Assembly: GCA_001695595.3 (NCBI GenBank)
Contig: MBPM02000041.1
Span: forward strand, 310,001-374,000
Source: Plasmopara viticola
Taxonomy: Eukaryota > Oomycota > Peronosporomycetes > Peronosporales > Peronosporaceae
Length of the DNA: 64,000 nt
Direction of reading: 5' to 3'
A program made the position numbers and the translations under genes. Below are positions 11,501-24,124 of this stretch, piece after piece. The stretch's first letter is position 1. The number at the start of each line of letters is the position of its first letter. The notes under the pieces are model-generated. The model was not told where the DNA came from and searched no databases. It saw nothing but the letters and a program-made list of their open reading frames with translations.

Positions 11501-12430
11501 AAGCAATATAGTCTTGTATGGCCATAAAGATGAAAGCTAAATCAAGCCTCTCAGGCCAGTTTTGAGGTATGCAAAATTACAAAGTTTATGCCAACATCGA
11601 AAAAAATGTTGTTGCAGTTGAGAAAAGAAAAAATTACTTTGTAAACAACCATGATTTTGAATAGGGCCAAAAAAGTGGCAGCCGTTTCGACTTAGCGTTT
11701 ACCACGTCTTACAATATCTAATATTGTGATTCGGTATAGCCAGCTAGATGCACAATTTATATGCGCATCGTAAAGCCTTTGCTAGATTAATCTTAAAAAA
11801 AGGAGTTGTTTGATGCTAAATAAGTCAGCATCAGAATGATTCTAACACCATTGAAATAAGTATTTGGTGGGTGCCTGTTTTGATTTTCCTATCCAGTCGA
11901 AGTCAATTAGCGTCCTTTGCGATGCTTCCGATTATACTAGCAAATCCACTTAACACAAAAACATGCAGCTTAAGATTGTAGAGAACTATGACAAGAGATT
12001 TTCACCATAGACTGCGCACGGGATAATTTCGCATTTTCAAAACGCCAGTTTAAGACAAAAAAGGCACATAGTTGTCATTCTTTGCGCCAAATACTAATTT
12101 ACTAGATGCAATCTGATTGTCTACATGATTCGCGCAGGACAAGGCATGAGTTGGTTCGTATTGGCCGGTCAAAACGCTCCGGTTACAAGCGATATACGTT
12201 TCAGGCCTACAGAATATCAAAGAAGAGAGTCCAAGTACTCTCCACGAGGTCATTGAAGTTGCATTTAACTTCGAGTTTGCCAATTACTCGGGTAGCCTAA
12301 ATCGTATCCCGATCAAGTCTTAAAAAAAAGTGCCTTTCGAACCAAGCAATCGTGCGAGCAAGTCATGACCTCATAAGCAACAGCATTTGAAATGAGGAAG
12401 AACGAACGACCACTGGTTTTGATCCGCAAA
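8505..12430. other. Non-coding stretch in copy A, partner of 43,190-47,080
   Basis: No intact gene is seen. The short ORFs at 9,342 and 9,692 have no recognisable domain and are not conserved in frame in copy B. Up to about 10,170 the copies differ by roughly 7-10%. From there to about 13,145 they are nearly identical. A weak protease-like remnant at 10,440-10,866 is listed separately. Confidence 0.55.
10440..10866 (+). pseudogene. Possible degenerate retroelement aspartic protease fragment
   Basis: The open frame starting in phase at about 10,437 reads through V-R-A-I-M-D followed shortly by G-S-N-A-T-S-N-F-A-H-R-Q. This resembles the R-A-L-x-D-S-G-A-T-x-N-F-x-R block of Ty3/Gypsy proteases, but with the catalytic D-S-G disrupted. 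The longest ATG-started part is 120 codons (10,504-10,866). It is nearly identical at 45,153-45,515, but the whole surrounding 3 kb is equally conserved, so this is no sign of selection. The assignment is weak; it could be a chance ORF. Confidence 0.3.
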
Positions 12431-12435
12431 ATGTA

Positions 12436-15060
12436 ACAATTGCGGCGTTGTCGGCCACATTTCGCCGTAATACACTGCTCCTGAACGTAAGGAAGCGAAA
12501 CGTTAAATTAAAAGCGCACTATATACTATCCTCGAAGAAGAAGCCTAAGCTCATAAACACGCTGGTCAAGAGATACTCGTCGCTGTCTCCATCGACAATA
12601 GATGAAGATTTGACAGCGTATACAAAGACTTGGCGAAGCGACTTGAGCTCGAAGTTTCCAAGGGTGAGATAATAAAAGTCGACTTTGGTTACGATCAGGT
12701 TGATCACCACCCCCAAATAATAGCGCACATAAGATTGCAGATGCCTGGTTTTGCTATTACTACTAGACATGCGCACACTTTACCTGATCCTCTTTGTTAA
12801 TGCATCACTAGCATGGAATTTACAACACGATTAGGTATCGACCGAAAAGGGAAGAAAGGTCTCTGTGTAAAATCTTTTGCATCACCGTTTTGTCTGGTGA
12901 CAAATCCAACATCTTTAAGGACAAAATCTTGTGTGATACAGCCGTTTTGACAACGTATTAACATTGGGAAAGTTCCAAGTCATGCCTATTCATGAAACTG
13001 AAAATGGTAACATTGGCATTATGTGGCTTCGTGAGCAAATTTTAGATGTCAACTGGACTACAGGGAGCATGCTTTCTCGCATCATCTAAATTGTAACCCG
13101 GCACTTTGACGAAATTTGCATTATCAACGTCCGTCAGAATGAATTAATGTACAACTAAAGGCTCGAGCCGCGATATTTTCGATTACTACCAAGTCTGTCA
13201 AGGATTGACGCAGCTAATCTCTTTTCAACCATTTTTTTAAGAATGGTACGTCACGACAAAGACAGCTTCAATGTCTTTGTCGGCAAACCCCATGTTTCTG
13301 AAAAGGCTAAGCGCTTAAAAATCATGTATGGGAATTGCTTAATGATAATACGCCGTATAAAACGCTACCCAAGTATGCAAAAACCGTATTTCGCACAGAG
13401 CTTGTAAGCGAGACACCTCCAGTAGGGAAGATATTGAGCCCATTTATATACGAATGGACGCCTTAAATTCTGCGACAGGAGGAACCTTGTTTCAAAAGGA
13501 GAGAGCAAGAGCATCCAACTGCTTTTTCATGTCGAAAGATGGAGCCAGCCGAGTTGAAGTATTCTCTTTGTGGGCAAGAGCAACATGCAAAAATGCATGC
13601 GCTAAAGGAATGGTGTGCGTATCATTTGATCGACCATTTACGGTCAAAATGGATCACAAAACTACTCAAATAATACTGATGCAGAAGACTTTGGATGGCA
13701 GAGTAGCTTGATGGCTGAATGAGCTTGCTAAATTTTAGCCTTTGCTCAAGTAGATCTCCGGTGATACTATTGCCGTGGCTGATGCACTGTCGCACAATTC
13801 AAGATTCGAAAGTAAAGCTGCCCAAGTTAGCTTGCAAGAACTTCTGGAAGCGGCTAAGAGCCGCAAGATCGTGGCAACAATTTTAAAGAACAAAGTCAAA
13901 GTTGCTCAATCTGCAAAGGCGTATGCGTGGAATAGAGATCTAAAGTATATTATCAAGAAGCTGGATAAAGGAGATGATGTGCCAAAAAGAACTCATTGCA
14001 ACATCGTATTTATATATGAAGGTCCATGGCATACAAAAGACCATTGTTGACCGGGTCGCCAAGGTCACATCCAAACAGCAACGGGCCTAAAGTCCGTTAC
14101 TGTCTTGCATGTTGCTCGAAGAAAGTAAATGCAACTCTTATTTATTATCAGCGAGAGTCGGAGGCCTCCCGACTTTTACATTCAAATAAATGTTCGTGAT
14201 TGGCTGGATATGGGCCACATCCCAAATATCATCCAATTAGAGAGGCACGTCGACGCGCGTATAGGTGGTGGCGCGCGTCACGTAGCCTGCCTACACATGT
14301 AATAAAAGCCATGGTTCCTAGCTACATATGCAATACGGAGAGTGTGCGGGGACAACCCGCTACACTGCTGTAGAAATGCAACACAATTCGACCTCGGCTA
14401 CTAGGCCGGAAGCGGATGGACGAATGGAAAGAACTTGTCGATTTATTAAAAATTACCTTCGATGTATGGTCAGCCCAGCACATAATGATTGGGAATATCC
14501 CAGATTCGTGATTAACGGTGACATTACAATTGTAGAGTGTACGCGTCAATTATACGCTCTCTCAGCCACGTGCTATACATTATTCGGATAATAAGGCATT
14601 AGATCCGAAATATTATAAGTTGGAAAAATCAGCATCGGAGTTCTACTGCGTCAGAAATCGTTACTCAAGGTCGTAAAGAACCGGATGAGCGAAGAACAAG
14701 AGCAAATGAAGTGCTATTATGACAAAAAAAAGACTTGTCCAAGGCTTTAAGTTGGCGATATGGTGCTTTTTTGGACGGCAAGGTTTTTGATGTCCGACAC
14801 GAAGAATTTGCTTAGCTACGCCAATATATATTGTCCCATTCCCGATCGTGGAGACAATTTTGCGAGATTCCTATAAGCTAGGATTATTGAAGAAATTGAA
14901 GCTGCACCCAGTGTTTCACACTTCGCTATTGAAGCTGTATCGCAAGGATCATAAATATCTTTAAGAGATGGATTAAGATCATGTTGGCCGAAGGCTTCGT
15001 GGGACAATTTGTTGAAGCCGTATTGGACATAGAAAAGACAAGAGAAAGTAACAGTATAAA
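12436..15060 (+). pseudogene. Decayed Ty3/Gypsy pol, copy A
   Basis: Translated in three shifting frames, this stretch gives in order: a worn zinc knuckle (C-N-N-C-G-V-V-G-H-I) near 12,438; a block before RT containing W-L-R-E-Q-I-L-D-V-N-W near 13,030; RNase H remnants near 13,490-13,720 ending in the V-A-D-A-L-S-H-N type tether near 13,770; integrase core end R-P-E-A-D-G-R-M-E-R near 14,400; and Y-Y-D-K-K-K with K-V-G-D-M-V-L-F and H-P-V-F-H-T-S-L-L-K near 14,710-14,940. Most of RT is missing. Frames and stops are largely shared with copy B, so decay began before the duplication. No LTRs were found. Confidence 0.8.
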
Positions 15061-18015
15061 GTTATGTGGCTTGGTGAAATCAAGAAGGAAGCCATTTGAG
15101 AGCCCGTGGAGGTTCTGAAGCAGGTTTTCGAGCTCATCGACCTCTTTGAGAAATACAAAAGAATAAGCTCTTTAGGCATTTTTTTAAGGTGGGTCATGTG
15201 ACGTATTCGTCGTCACCGGCGGCTTTGCCGATTACGGCTAATACGCAAAAAAATAAAAATATTTTTAGAATATATATATGCACTAGTTCTTTCCATAGGT
15301 ATAGGAGGTCATACAGAAGACAGTGCCAAATGTCTCATAATCATTGGGAGTCAAAAGACCTTACTCGGTTAAAAAATCTAGGATGCCTAAAAGGCCAGAT
15401 GAAACAAAGAAGAAGGATAGCTTTAGGGTTGTAGCAGCAGATGACTAAGAGCCACCAATTGGGCTGTAGCAAGAAAATAAGTCGTAATAGCTCTTCAATT
15501 AATATCACTTCTTGATTTGGAAAAAAAAACACTCCCCCTCTCATACGACTTCACTTCGCCCGCGCCTCAACCTCGTTCGACGGCCAACTTCAATCAGCTT
15601 CCTTCGCGACCGTGTTACTAAAGCTCAACTTGACTATCGAAAGTATGAATTGCCTTTTTTTAGCGACATTTCGTAAATGCATAGTAGCAAGGAGATTAAG
15701 CGTCATAATGCCATCAAGTGCTATTTTGATTGCAGACACCGTGAAATTCAACGGCAAACACGGCATTTATAATAATAAAACCTACATCACTTCAAAGTGT
15801 TAACAAGGGTGAGTGTTACGGTGGCTACCTTCCTCGCCATTCGATGGTTTTAATATATCGAAAGTTTCTTACTGTTAAAGCCTTATCTTCCGCGTTACGG
15901 CAGCAAGTCAAACAGTTGCGATAAATAATTAAAAAAAATTACTTCGTCGCTTGAGAGACTGTACACAATAGCCAACGTATCTCAGCAGAAATTATTGCGC
16001 TGATAGGATTTGGTCTCTACTTTGTCACTACAAGATTGTTTATGTGCAACATTGCGGCAGTGATAAATTAGCGAGAAATCTGTCGCTGCAAAAAAGATAA
16101 AGTTGTTCAAATGCGTCAACCAATTTTCAACTTGTATCTGACTATTCTTCAAAGCTCGCCGCTTAATGCTCTTTGCTTCCTGCGTTCTTTATTCAATGTT
16201 TATCACACTTTTTGATAGCGATACATCCACGCTCTGTGACCATGCTGTACGTTAAGTGGAAGGTCGAGAGTCGCTGTGTTCGTGTACTGATAACAAAATG
16301 AGCTGCCTAAAGATTGAATATTTTTATGGTTAGCCGAGTATTTATTCACTTTGAAATAGAATTACGCATCTTTCCTTTCCATTGTAAAGAGGAAGGTTAA
16401 GAAAGTGTTGCGCGCGGAAGCTCTTCAAGGACAGTCGTTTTTGGGGCTCGAGAGGATCTCTTCGAATCAAATCACTCGATCTCTCGTGAAAACAAAGTTT
16501 ACGTTATTATGGCTGCATCATAGCAAAGCGTTCCACTCGAGATTATCTCGTTCATCGCAACGAGTCATAAGAGCTCGATAAGTCTTTTTGGCAAAACGCG
16601 TGGCTGCAGGGCCTAAATTGACTATACCATACACGCCAAACTAAAAAACGTCGTAGCCAAGTAACACAAAAGAGGTTTCACTCTAAATTAAATTGGTTAT
16701 TGAGAGATCTACGGGAAAATTTTATATGACGTTTGGCAGCAAGAATATTTCTTCAAGCAACCTCACTGGTTTGGTCTGCGATGCCGAAAAAAAAAAACTT
16801 GATGGAAGCAGACAAATGCATTTTGAAACGATTTTGTCGAGCTAGATTAGTCGAGTAGCAGCTTACAACAACGACTCGAGTGAAGTACACTAACTTGCTC
16901 GATCTCATCGAAAATAAACTACCCGACAATTCTTGCGTATGGCGGCATCGCAGAAATTTCTTTTTAACAAGGCTTTTGCGTTCGTCGCACCGAGCGATTA
17001 TTGTGGCTTACTGAACTAATGGTTGACAATGTCATCGATAAAGTAAACGTACCAGTTCGATCTCTTTGTAGATTTGTATCTCTCGTGTTCTCTAGTCTTA
17101 AGCACTTTGGTGAAATGCGTAACGTTCAACGCCACTGCAGGGCTTGATGCACGAATACTATATAATGCTCATTTAAGCCAAACTCAAGACCATCATATGT
17201 CGATAACATTTTGTGTTTATGTGTCTTGGAATGGTTTGTTCACAGTAGCCTTTTATGCTTCCATTAGGAAAACTGCAAGCTTGAGTCTTGCTCATCTGGA
17301 TTTAAGAGAAAATCACAAGCTTCAAGAAAGACCAAAGATCAAATAGTGCTCGAAAGTCTTTAAGAATGCGACTCGTGCGTCGGTTTCGGTGACAGTGAAT
17401 TATACATTCTACTACTTCAGTGGCAACGTCGTGTGAATCCGTATCTTTGCCGAGACGAACTAATCGGTTTGGTGCATTAAATAATTAGGAGTGCTCATGA
17501 CTGTCGATCAGATTCTTTGACTTGTTATGATCTGTAGCGGAAGCGATGAAGAAGTGGCGAGCACAGCAGAACAAATGTTGCCAGCGAGCAAATTGTCAGA
17601 CGCAAGTCGACAATTTGCTCATAGATGATGCAACTGAACACTGATTACCTACTTTTTGTCGTATTTGTGGTGTTGCAAAGACAAATATCTTTCTTTGTGG
17701 TCAAGCTGTATTTATGCGATTCGTCACTGTCGCAAATTTGCAGCATATCAATCTTGTAGTGTATTAGTGCGATCATTTCTGCTTAGGTTCGATGCGCTTT
17801 GTGCTCCATTTACTCAAGCGGAAATCTATGCAACCAAAAATTTTTGTTCACGATCGCAACTTTTCGACTTGTGATTAATTCAAGAGCTTTCGACATCGCG
17901 GAAGAAAACAGCAAATAGTGTTCGCATGATTTTAAACACCAATAATAGTTTTGTGCACCAATAAAATCGATTGGCGCTTTTAGGTCGCCCACCAAAATTT
18001 CGTCAGTGTATTAGA
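15061..18015. other. Non-coding stretch in copy A, partner of 49,661-52,540
   Basis: No recognisable gene. Small ORFs (15,189; 17,074; 17,656) lack known motifs and are not kept in frame in copy B. The stretch leads into the effector 3' flank; the shared landmark cgtcagtg at about 18,001 lies immediately before the Ty3/Gypsy target site. A sub-stretch near 16,070-16,480 is again close to 99% identical between copies, whereas the rest differs by several percent. Confidence 0.55.
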
Positions 18016-18020
18016 GAAAT
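18016..18020. repeat. Target site duplication GAAAT, left
   Basis: GAAAT lies directly before the LTR at 18,021 and again directly after the other LTR at 24,125-24,129. The paralogous sites at about 52,555 and 58,345 read taaaaatt with no insertion. Confidence 0.85.
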
Positions 18021-18335
18021 TGTGTAGATCTGGGTGTTGATCGATGGTGTTGGACTGTAGGTTGTAGGTTGACTTGAAGATTTGTGGCGAACTAAAAAAG
18101 TGACATTATTTTTTTTTAGACTGATACGTAACCTATCCACTTTCTTCCTACTCTTTTTCTCATGTAAGTCACTCCTCCTAGTACGTCGCCTTTCCTAATA
18201 ACTAATATGAATATATGTATCATCTCTCCTTGAATGTGGGTTAAGTTTTACTATCGAAAACATATAGGATGTTTGTAACCTACGCTCACTGACATTCTAG
18301 AATGGTTCTACAACATGTGAGTGTGGTTTCTTACA
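18021..18335 (-). repeat. 3' LTR of the Ty3/Gypsy element
   Basis: 315 bp, matching 23,812-24,124 at about 94%. The polypurine tract abuts its inner edge at 18,336-18,343. Confidence 0.92.
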
Positions 18336-18426
18336 TCCCCCCCGATTTGATCTCTCGTTGTCGCTGTTTAAAGTCGGCAACGAGATCATTCCAATGCGCT
18401 ACGTGTCGAATATCTTTTTCTTTTTC

Positions 18427-18738
18427 CTAGCTAGCTTCTTCTTCTGTTTCACCATGCCACTGTACAAGCCATTCGGGTTGGCAATTTAATTGTCTCTTCT
18501 TCAAAACACGCTGAATAATTTGATCCTGATCAGCTGAGTCATTGTCCACAAACTTCGACGCTTTGGGGATAGGACGACTAAGGAACTTGTCTGGTGTCGG
18601 CTCGTACTTCGACAATACATCGACATTGAAGGTCGGATTGATTCTGTTCATGCTTGGTGGCAACTTGAGTTTTGCCACATGGCCCAACTTTTCTTGCAGC
18701 AAATTCCGCTCGTTTATTTTCCATATCTTTGGCAGCAA
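18427..18738 (-). pseudogene. Ty3/Gypsy integrase tail and chromodomain
   Basis: About 100 codons on the minus strand. The N-terminal part is the post-integrase segment (K-L-G-H-V-A-K-L-K-L-P followed by N-P-T-F-N-V-D-V-L-S). It ends in a chromodomain-like block: I-I-Q-R-V-L-K-K-R, then E-W-L-V-Q-W-H-G. Chromodomains direct integration to modified chromatin in chromoviruses. The upstream part of the same protein continues at 18,739-18,800, and the rest of integrase lies beyond the nested element at 18,816-19,100. Confidence 0.85.
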
Positions 18739-18815
18739 GTTTTAGAGAGATTCTTCGAGTATTAAGCATAACTAGATCTCCAATTACGGAAAAGGTCGAG
18801 GTGACGCCCTCCTTC

Positions 18816-19100
18816 TAAGCGCGGGGGCTAAATGCTCGCGCGCTTCGGGCAGGTGCTCTCGGGCACCTGCAGGTCTCTAACGAGTCTCACCCTCGACGCG
18901 ACGGTCTCCAGCACCAGAGCGCCACCTGGGCTCTTACCAAGTCAGAGAAAACAAAATCATGGAATACCCTCACGACCTCGGTTCTGGCTGCACTGCCCGC
19001 CGAGACTCGACGTATGCGGACACCACTCTCTGCCGTGGACTAGCCAGACTGATCCTAGCACGTGCATAAATTGGCAACGCAATAACGTAATACATTCATT
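18816..19100 (+). mobile_element. Short composite LINE derivative nested in the Ty3/Gypsy element
   Basis: About 285 bp that splits the integrase tail of the Ty3/Gypsy element. It is assembled from three separate parts of the LINE at 55,195-58,325: the first ~100 bp (AAGCGCGGGGGCT onward), a ~30-bp internal piece (gccacctgggctcttacc, matching about 55,710-55,740), and the last ~150 bp with the aacgtaatacatt tail. It keeps both LINE ends and lacks the coding middle, as expected for a non-autonomous derivative copied in trans. No clear target site duplication. Confidence 0.8.
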
Positions 19101-19156
19101 AGATATTCAACTTGAATTTCAACTTGATGTACTCTACGTTTCTGATCATAATATTG

Positions 19157-22100
19157 CTATTGAGTGGCTTGAGCTTTTAGTAGATTCTTTCGTGCTTGTT
19201 CAATTATCTTTTGTCTTTTTTCCACGAACTCTTTAGCCTGAATATCAATTTTCTCTTTCGATTCGTTACCACTTATTCCTTTTTGCCAAGGAGAACGTTC
19301 TTTTCTTCCGGTGTCAATCTCAAATGGCGAATATCCAGTAAATGCACTGACAAGTGTTGAATGAGCATATTCGATGGTGCCTACGTAATTTGTCCAATCT
19401 GTTCTGTGATAGGACACCATACATCTAAGTGCATCTTCAACGACTAAGTTTTGTCGTTCCGTTTGTCCATCGGCTCGAGCACGATGTGCTGTTGTCATAC
19501 TAAGTCGAACACGATTGTTATCAGAGACTTCCAAAATGATGTACTGAACTTGCTATCTCTGTCACTGATGATAACTTCAGGTAATACATGGTGCCGAACT
19601 ACAGCTTCAAAGAATGCTTTGGCTGTTGCAGATGCATCATCATTCGCATGCACTGCAGCGTACTTAGTACGTTTTGATAATTTGTCGACAACAGTTGAAA
19701 TGGAATCAAAACCATTTGAAACAGGTATTCCAGTTATAAAAACCATTGACACAACATGCCAGCATTGCTCAGGCATTGGGATTGGCATAATTAATCATTT
19801 TTTGTTGTTGATTGTCATGTTTCCAGCGTGTAAGAGTTTCACACGTCTTGACATATTCCTTGATATCATTTTGTAATGTCTACCAATACTACTACTGTGC
19901 AACTCGCAAGAAAGTTTTGCGATTGCCAGGATGAGCAGCTATAGCAGATTCATGATAATGCGAAATGACTTGAGTTCGCAAACGATCGTTGTTCGGCACA
20001 CAAAGTCTTGCAACTTTGTTGGAAGTACGTAGAAACAATAATTCGTCATGTTTGATAAACAATGTGTCAGTATTAGACTTCGTCATAAGTCTTGAAACTC
20101 AGGATCATTGGCATAACCTTGATGGAACACTTTGCGGACATCTGGCGACAACTCCATATAAGAAGCAATCATTACTGCAGCAACTTGAAGTGACTCAGGC
20201 CCCTCCCGGAGCAGAGTTGGCCCAGATGGTGAAACACGCAAACGAGAACCTCGAGCTTGACATTTAGCATCACATTCATCAAATTCGATAGTTGAAGGAG
20301 CACATTGGTCTGGTCGACGCGACAAAGCATCAGCGACGACATTAAGAGCACCATTGATGTGATGAATCGTAAAAGTATACGGGGAAAATGTTGTCAAATA
20401 TCTTGCCAATTTAGGGGACACTTTAGGATGATGAAGCAGCCACGAGCATGCGCTATTATCCGTGAATATTTCAAATTGATGACCGTAAAGATAATGACGC
20501 CATCAGTCGAGACGAGCATTTATTGCAAATAATTCCTTTTCATGTGCCGGCCAAATAATTTCATTAACACCAAGCTTCTTAAAATAGAAAGCAACAGGAT
20601 TATCATAACCATCTACAAATTGTGAAAGTACACCACCAATGCACAATCCTGACGCATCTGTAGTGAGTACAAAACGGCGTGAAAAATTAGGTAAGGTGAG
20701 TACTGGTGCAGACTGCAAAGCAGACTTTAGATTAGCAAAAGCACGATCTTGGTCTTTCCCCCAAGTCCACTGTATGTCCTTCTTCACAAGCTTGCTTAAA
20801 GGCAAAACAATTTGAGCAAATTGATGAATAAAGCGGCGATAATTACCAGCTTAGCCGAGAAAACTTTGAAGTTCTTTAACTGAAGATGGCACTGGCCATT
20901 TAGCAATTGCTTCTGTTTTGGAACTATTAACAGACAATTCTTTCAGTGATACAGTATGACCCAAAAAGCTGACTTCTTCGAGTGCAAATTTACACTTGCC
21001 GATATGAGCATAAAGCTTTTCTTTTTGCAAAATTTGAAACACAGTTTTCAAATGAATTAAGTGTTCAGCATAAGTGTTTCAAAACACACAAATATCATCC
21101 AAGTATACGACAACAAATAGAAATTTTCCAAATAGAACTCGCATGAGTCGTGACCAAACTCCTGGCATTCCTGCAAGACCCATTGGTGCAACACACCATT
21201 GATAGGTTTCATTACTTGTACGAAATGCGGTATACTTCTTGCTGTTTGGATGAATGCGCATTTGATGATAACCTTGCGCCAAATCAATCACAGTGAAATA
21301 ACAGTGTCCTTGCATCTTATCAAATAGTTCGTCAATGCGCGGCAAGGGAATCTTTGGAACAATGTATTGAGAGTTGACATACCGAAAATCAATAACCCGT
21401 CGCAGCAACATGTTTGCGTTACCAGATCAAATCCATTCGGAACGTGAAACACTTGTTCCTGTCTTCGGATCCTTCTTTGGTATACCAAATATATTGGAAA
21501 CCCAAGGCGAGTCAGATAATTCAATCCAACCGCGTGATAGGTTTTCGTCAACAAATTTCTGTAATGCATCTTGTTCCACTTGTGATAGACGAAAAGGTCG
21601 TCGATTACTTGGCTGAGCTCCTGGTTTCATGGTCATTTCAAACTCTACCGAACGATGTGGCGATAAAGCATCTGGCTATTTCTTTGGAATAAGGTTTTGG
21701 AATGAATACAGCAAAGATTGAAGTTTTGGCTCTTTTTGCTCTTCATCCACAGAGGCTTGACAAATTTTAATACGACAAACTTCTTCATATTCTGCCTTCT
21801 TTAATTTCTTTGAAAACTCTGACGCGGAAATAATTTCATGTTTAATTGGAGGGTCAGGTTGATTATTGCTTGTATTGAATGAGACTTGATGTGTTCGCCA
21901 GTTTGTGATTGGTTCATGAGCTGTAAACCACGGTTTACCTAAATTAACATCGTGAGAACTGCTATTCATTGGCCATTCCATGACCGAAACGTCTGAAAAT
22001 TATTTCCATCAAAAGATGTATCTGCAAACCCTTGTTTAACTTTCTTCGTAATAGTGTTGCTGCCGTCGAAACGAGTTACTTGAATTACTTCTTCGGAATG

Positions 22101-22157
22101 GACATTTTGTAAAAGTCCTGGATTGACCACATTACACGTGGCGCCTGAATCTAGCAT
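19157..22157 (-). pseudogene. Ty3/Gypsy pol: protease, RT, RNase H, integrase
   Basis: Minus-strand pol mostly in one frame with several stops and slips. In coding order: protease M-L-D-S-G-A-T-C-N-V near 22,150; RT start with G-W-I-E-L-S-D-S-P-W near 21,530; F-T-V-I-D-L-A-Q-G-Y-H-Q near 21,290; catalytic V-Y-L-D-D near 21,095; RNase H T-T-D-A-S near 20,660, F-T-D-N-S near 20,480 and V-V-A-D-A-L-S-R-R near 20,330; integrase zinc remnant H-Y-H-E near 19,960; integrase core with I-S-D-R-D-S-K-F near 19,570 and D-G-Q-T-E-R near 19,470. All enzymes are recognisable but none is intact. Confidence 0.92.
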
Positions 22158-22230
22158 AATATTAACAGCATGTTCATCAAGATTTCCTTGCTTGATGATT
22201 AAATCTTTTCCACTATAGTTTGCAGTAGCT

Positions 22231-23461
22231 TCACTGAATGTTGTGATAGCTCCATGAGACGTTGAGCAATCGTTTCTTCTTCACCAGATTCATTTTCGAA
22301 GTAGTTGATATTGGCGCGATTATGATTCCGAATTTTTCTATTGTAGTTTCCTCGTTGTCTGTTCTTGCGCTTATAACATTATTGATATCGGGATGACCTT
22401 TAAAAGTGACGAGCATGGTCAATTTCCATAGGCTCAGGTCCATTAGACGGCTGTGTAACTGGTAGTGGACCAGGATGTGGAATACGTGGTGCTTGACTTG
22501 CATAGCCACTTGAATAATAGAATGAGCGCGTTCGAAATCGAGAGAGACTGTGACCGCCGCTGATAAAGTTTCGCAACGTCGATACTGAACTTCTTCTCTA
22601 GTTCTTTGCCGCAATCCTCTTTGAAAATATATTATTTGGTCAATCTCTGTCATGTTAGATATTTGCGAAATAAGTTGTCGAAATTTCGCAACGTAATCAG
22701 GTAAATCTTTACAATCCTCTCATCTCAATCGATGCAATTCGTCACGTAAACGATATTGCAAATCCGCCGGTACAAACTCTTTATCCAAAGCAACGAAAAA
22801 TTCATCTACCGAATTAAATTCATGCTGATGAAGCACAAACCATTGAGCTGCTGCTCCATGCAAATTTGTTCCAAGTACTGCGATAATTTGTTTCGCTAAA
22901 GACTCCTGTTTCCATTTCGTTCCATGCGCCAAAAAATTTTTTTCCAAGTTTGCCCAATAGAGGAGAGCAGACTCATCACTTCTCCCACTTTAAGTTGGCA
23001 GCTTCAATCTCTCAACTTTAACTTTACTCTCCAATTGTTTCTGACTTAATTTCTCGATAATTTCTCGTTGTTTATACATAACTTGCATAAGATGCTGCAT
23101 AATCTGGTTCATAGATGGTTCGGCCATGATGAATGAAGAATTTAAAAAAAACAAAAACTTAATTTTTAGCTTCTACCAGATCTCTTAAATTGTAGCGTAA
23201 ATCTTTGACTAAATTCCGTTCGACTTCTTGGAGTAAAGTGTCGACTTCTTGGAGAGGATCGGAGAAAGACTTGCCTGGATTGGAAATAATTTCTTTTTCT
23301 TTGGTGAGACGCTTGGAAAGGAGCGAAGCGATTCGACGAGACTTTTTAACAGAATGGATGAGATCTTGCGCCGCTTTTGAAGCTTGGTCACCAGAGTCGA
23401 AGACGAAAGCTTGTTCACAATCAAAGGGAATTTCCGATTCAACACGGCGCTTCTTGCCCAT
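22231..23461 (-). pseudogene. Ty3/Gypsy gag
   Basis: Minus-strand fragments in two frames. The first (23,159-23,461, 100 codons from an ATG) is lysine- and glutamate-rich and probably the gag N-terminus. The second (22,720-22,947) has the retrotransposon gag signature G-A-A-A-Q-W-F with F-F-V-A-L-D-K-E-F and L-R-D-E-L-H-R-L-R. The third (22,231-22,653) begins I-D-Q-I-I-Y-F-Q-R-G-L-R, the gag continuation. I do not see an intact CCHC knuckle. The leader between the 5' LTR and the first ATG is about 350 bp. Confidence 0.82.
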
Positions 23462-23811
23462 AGAACGTGCACGAAAGATTTGGCCCTACTTCCTTTCCCC
23501 GAAGCTATCGACTCAAATTAATGAGTGAGGAAGTGTGGGTCGGCTTGTGCGCACACGAATTAAACCTTCCGAAATGGATGAACTGATTCAACCAGCCAAA
23601 TCGGGTCCAACCTCAATACCCAACTAAGTGACTTTATCTGCAAAAGCAGGCTCTCAGAATAACGGGCAGATACTGAAAACCACACACTCGACCAATTCCA
23701 CAGCGCTTCCACACGGTTGGGGCGGAAAAGGGACAGCAAATACCCCTGGGACAGTTATACCCGGACGAGGAACTTGACGACGCGAAAGCACGATCAACAA
23801 GTGCTACCACT

Positions 23812-24124
23812 TGTGAGGATCTGGGTGTTGGTCGATGGTGTTGGACTGTAGGTTGTAGGTTGACTTGAAGATTTGTGGCGAATTAAAAAAGTGATATTAT
23901 TTCTTAAACTGATATGTAACCTATCCACTTTCTTCCTACTGTATTTCTCATGTAAGTCACTCCTCCTAGTACGTCGCCTTTCCTATTAACTAATAAGAAT
24001 ATATGTATCATCTCTCCTTGAATGTGGGTTAAATTTTCTCATCGAAAACATTTAGGATGTTTGTAACCTACGCTCACTGACATTCTAGAATGGTTCTAGA
24101 ACATGTGAGTGTGGTAACTTTACA
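23812..24124 (-). repeat. 5' LTR of the Ty3/Gypsy element
   Basis: 313 bp, starting TGTAAAG on the minus strand at 24,124. It lies directly downstream of effector 1, in the same orientation, so effector transcripts could end in it or read into it. Confidence 0.92.

Larger units (their letters stand above)
18021..24124 (-). mobile_element. Ty3/Gypsy LTR retrotransposon with chromodomain
   Basis: A 6.1-kb minus-strand element with LTRs of 313 and 315 bp (start TGTAA, end CACA on the coding strand), a 5-bp GAAAT duplication, and a polypurine tract GGGGGGGA at 18,336-18,343 next to the 3' LTR. Order on the minus strand: leader (23,462-23,811), gag, protease, RT, RNase H, integrase, chromodomain. 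This is the chromovirus arrangement. The LTRs differ at about 6% of positions. Many in-frame stops make it inactive. A small LINE-derived element is nested at 18,816-19,100. Confidence 0.94.

Noticed and set aside
17074..17346. Small secreted protein from the hydrophobic start of this 90-codon ORF
   Set aside because: The counterpart in copy B is deleted and out of frame, and there is no conserved start or initiator motif.
21288..21569. Minus-strand 93-codon ORF as a separate gene
   Set aside because: It is another frame of the Ty3/Gypsy reverse transcriptase.
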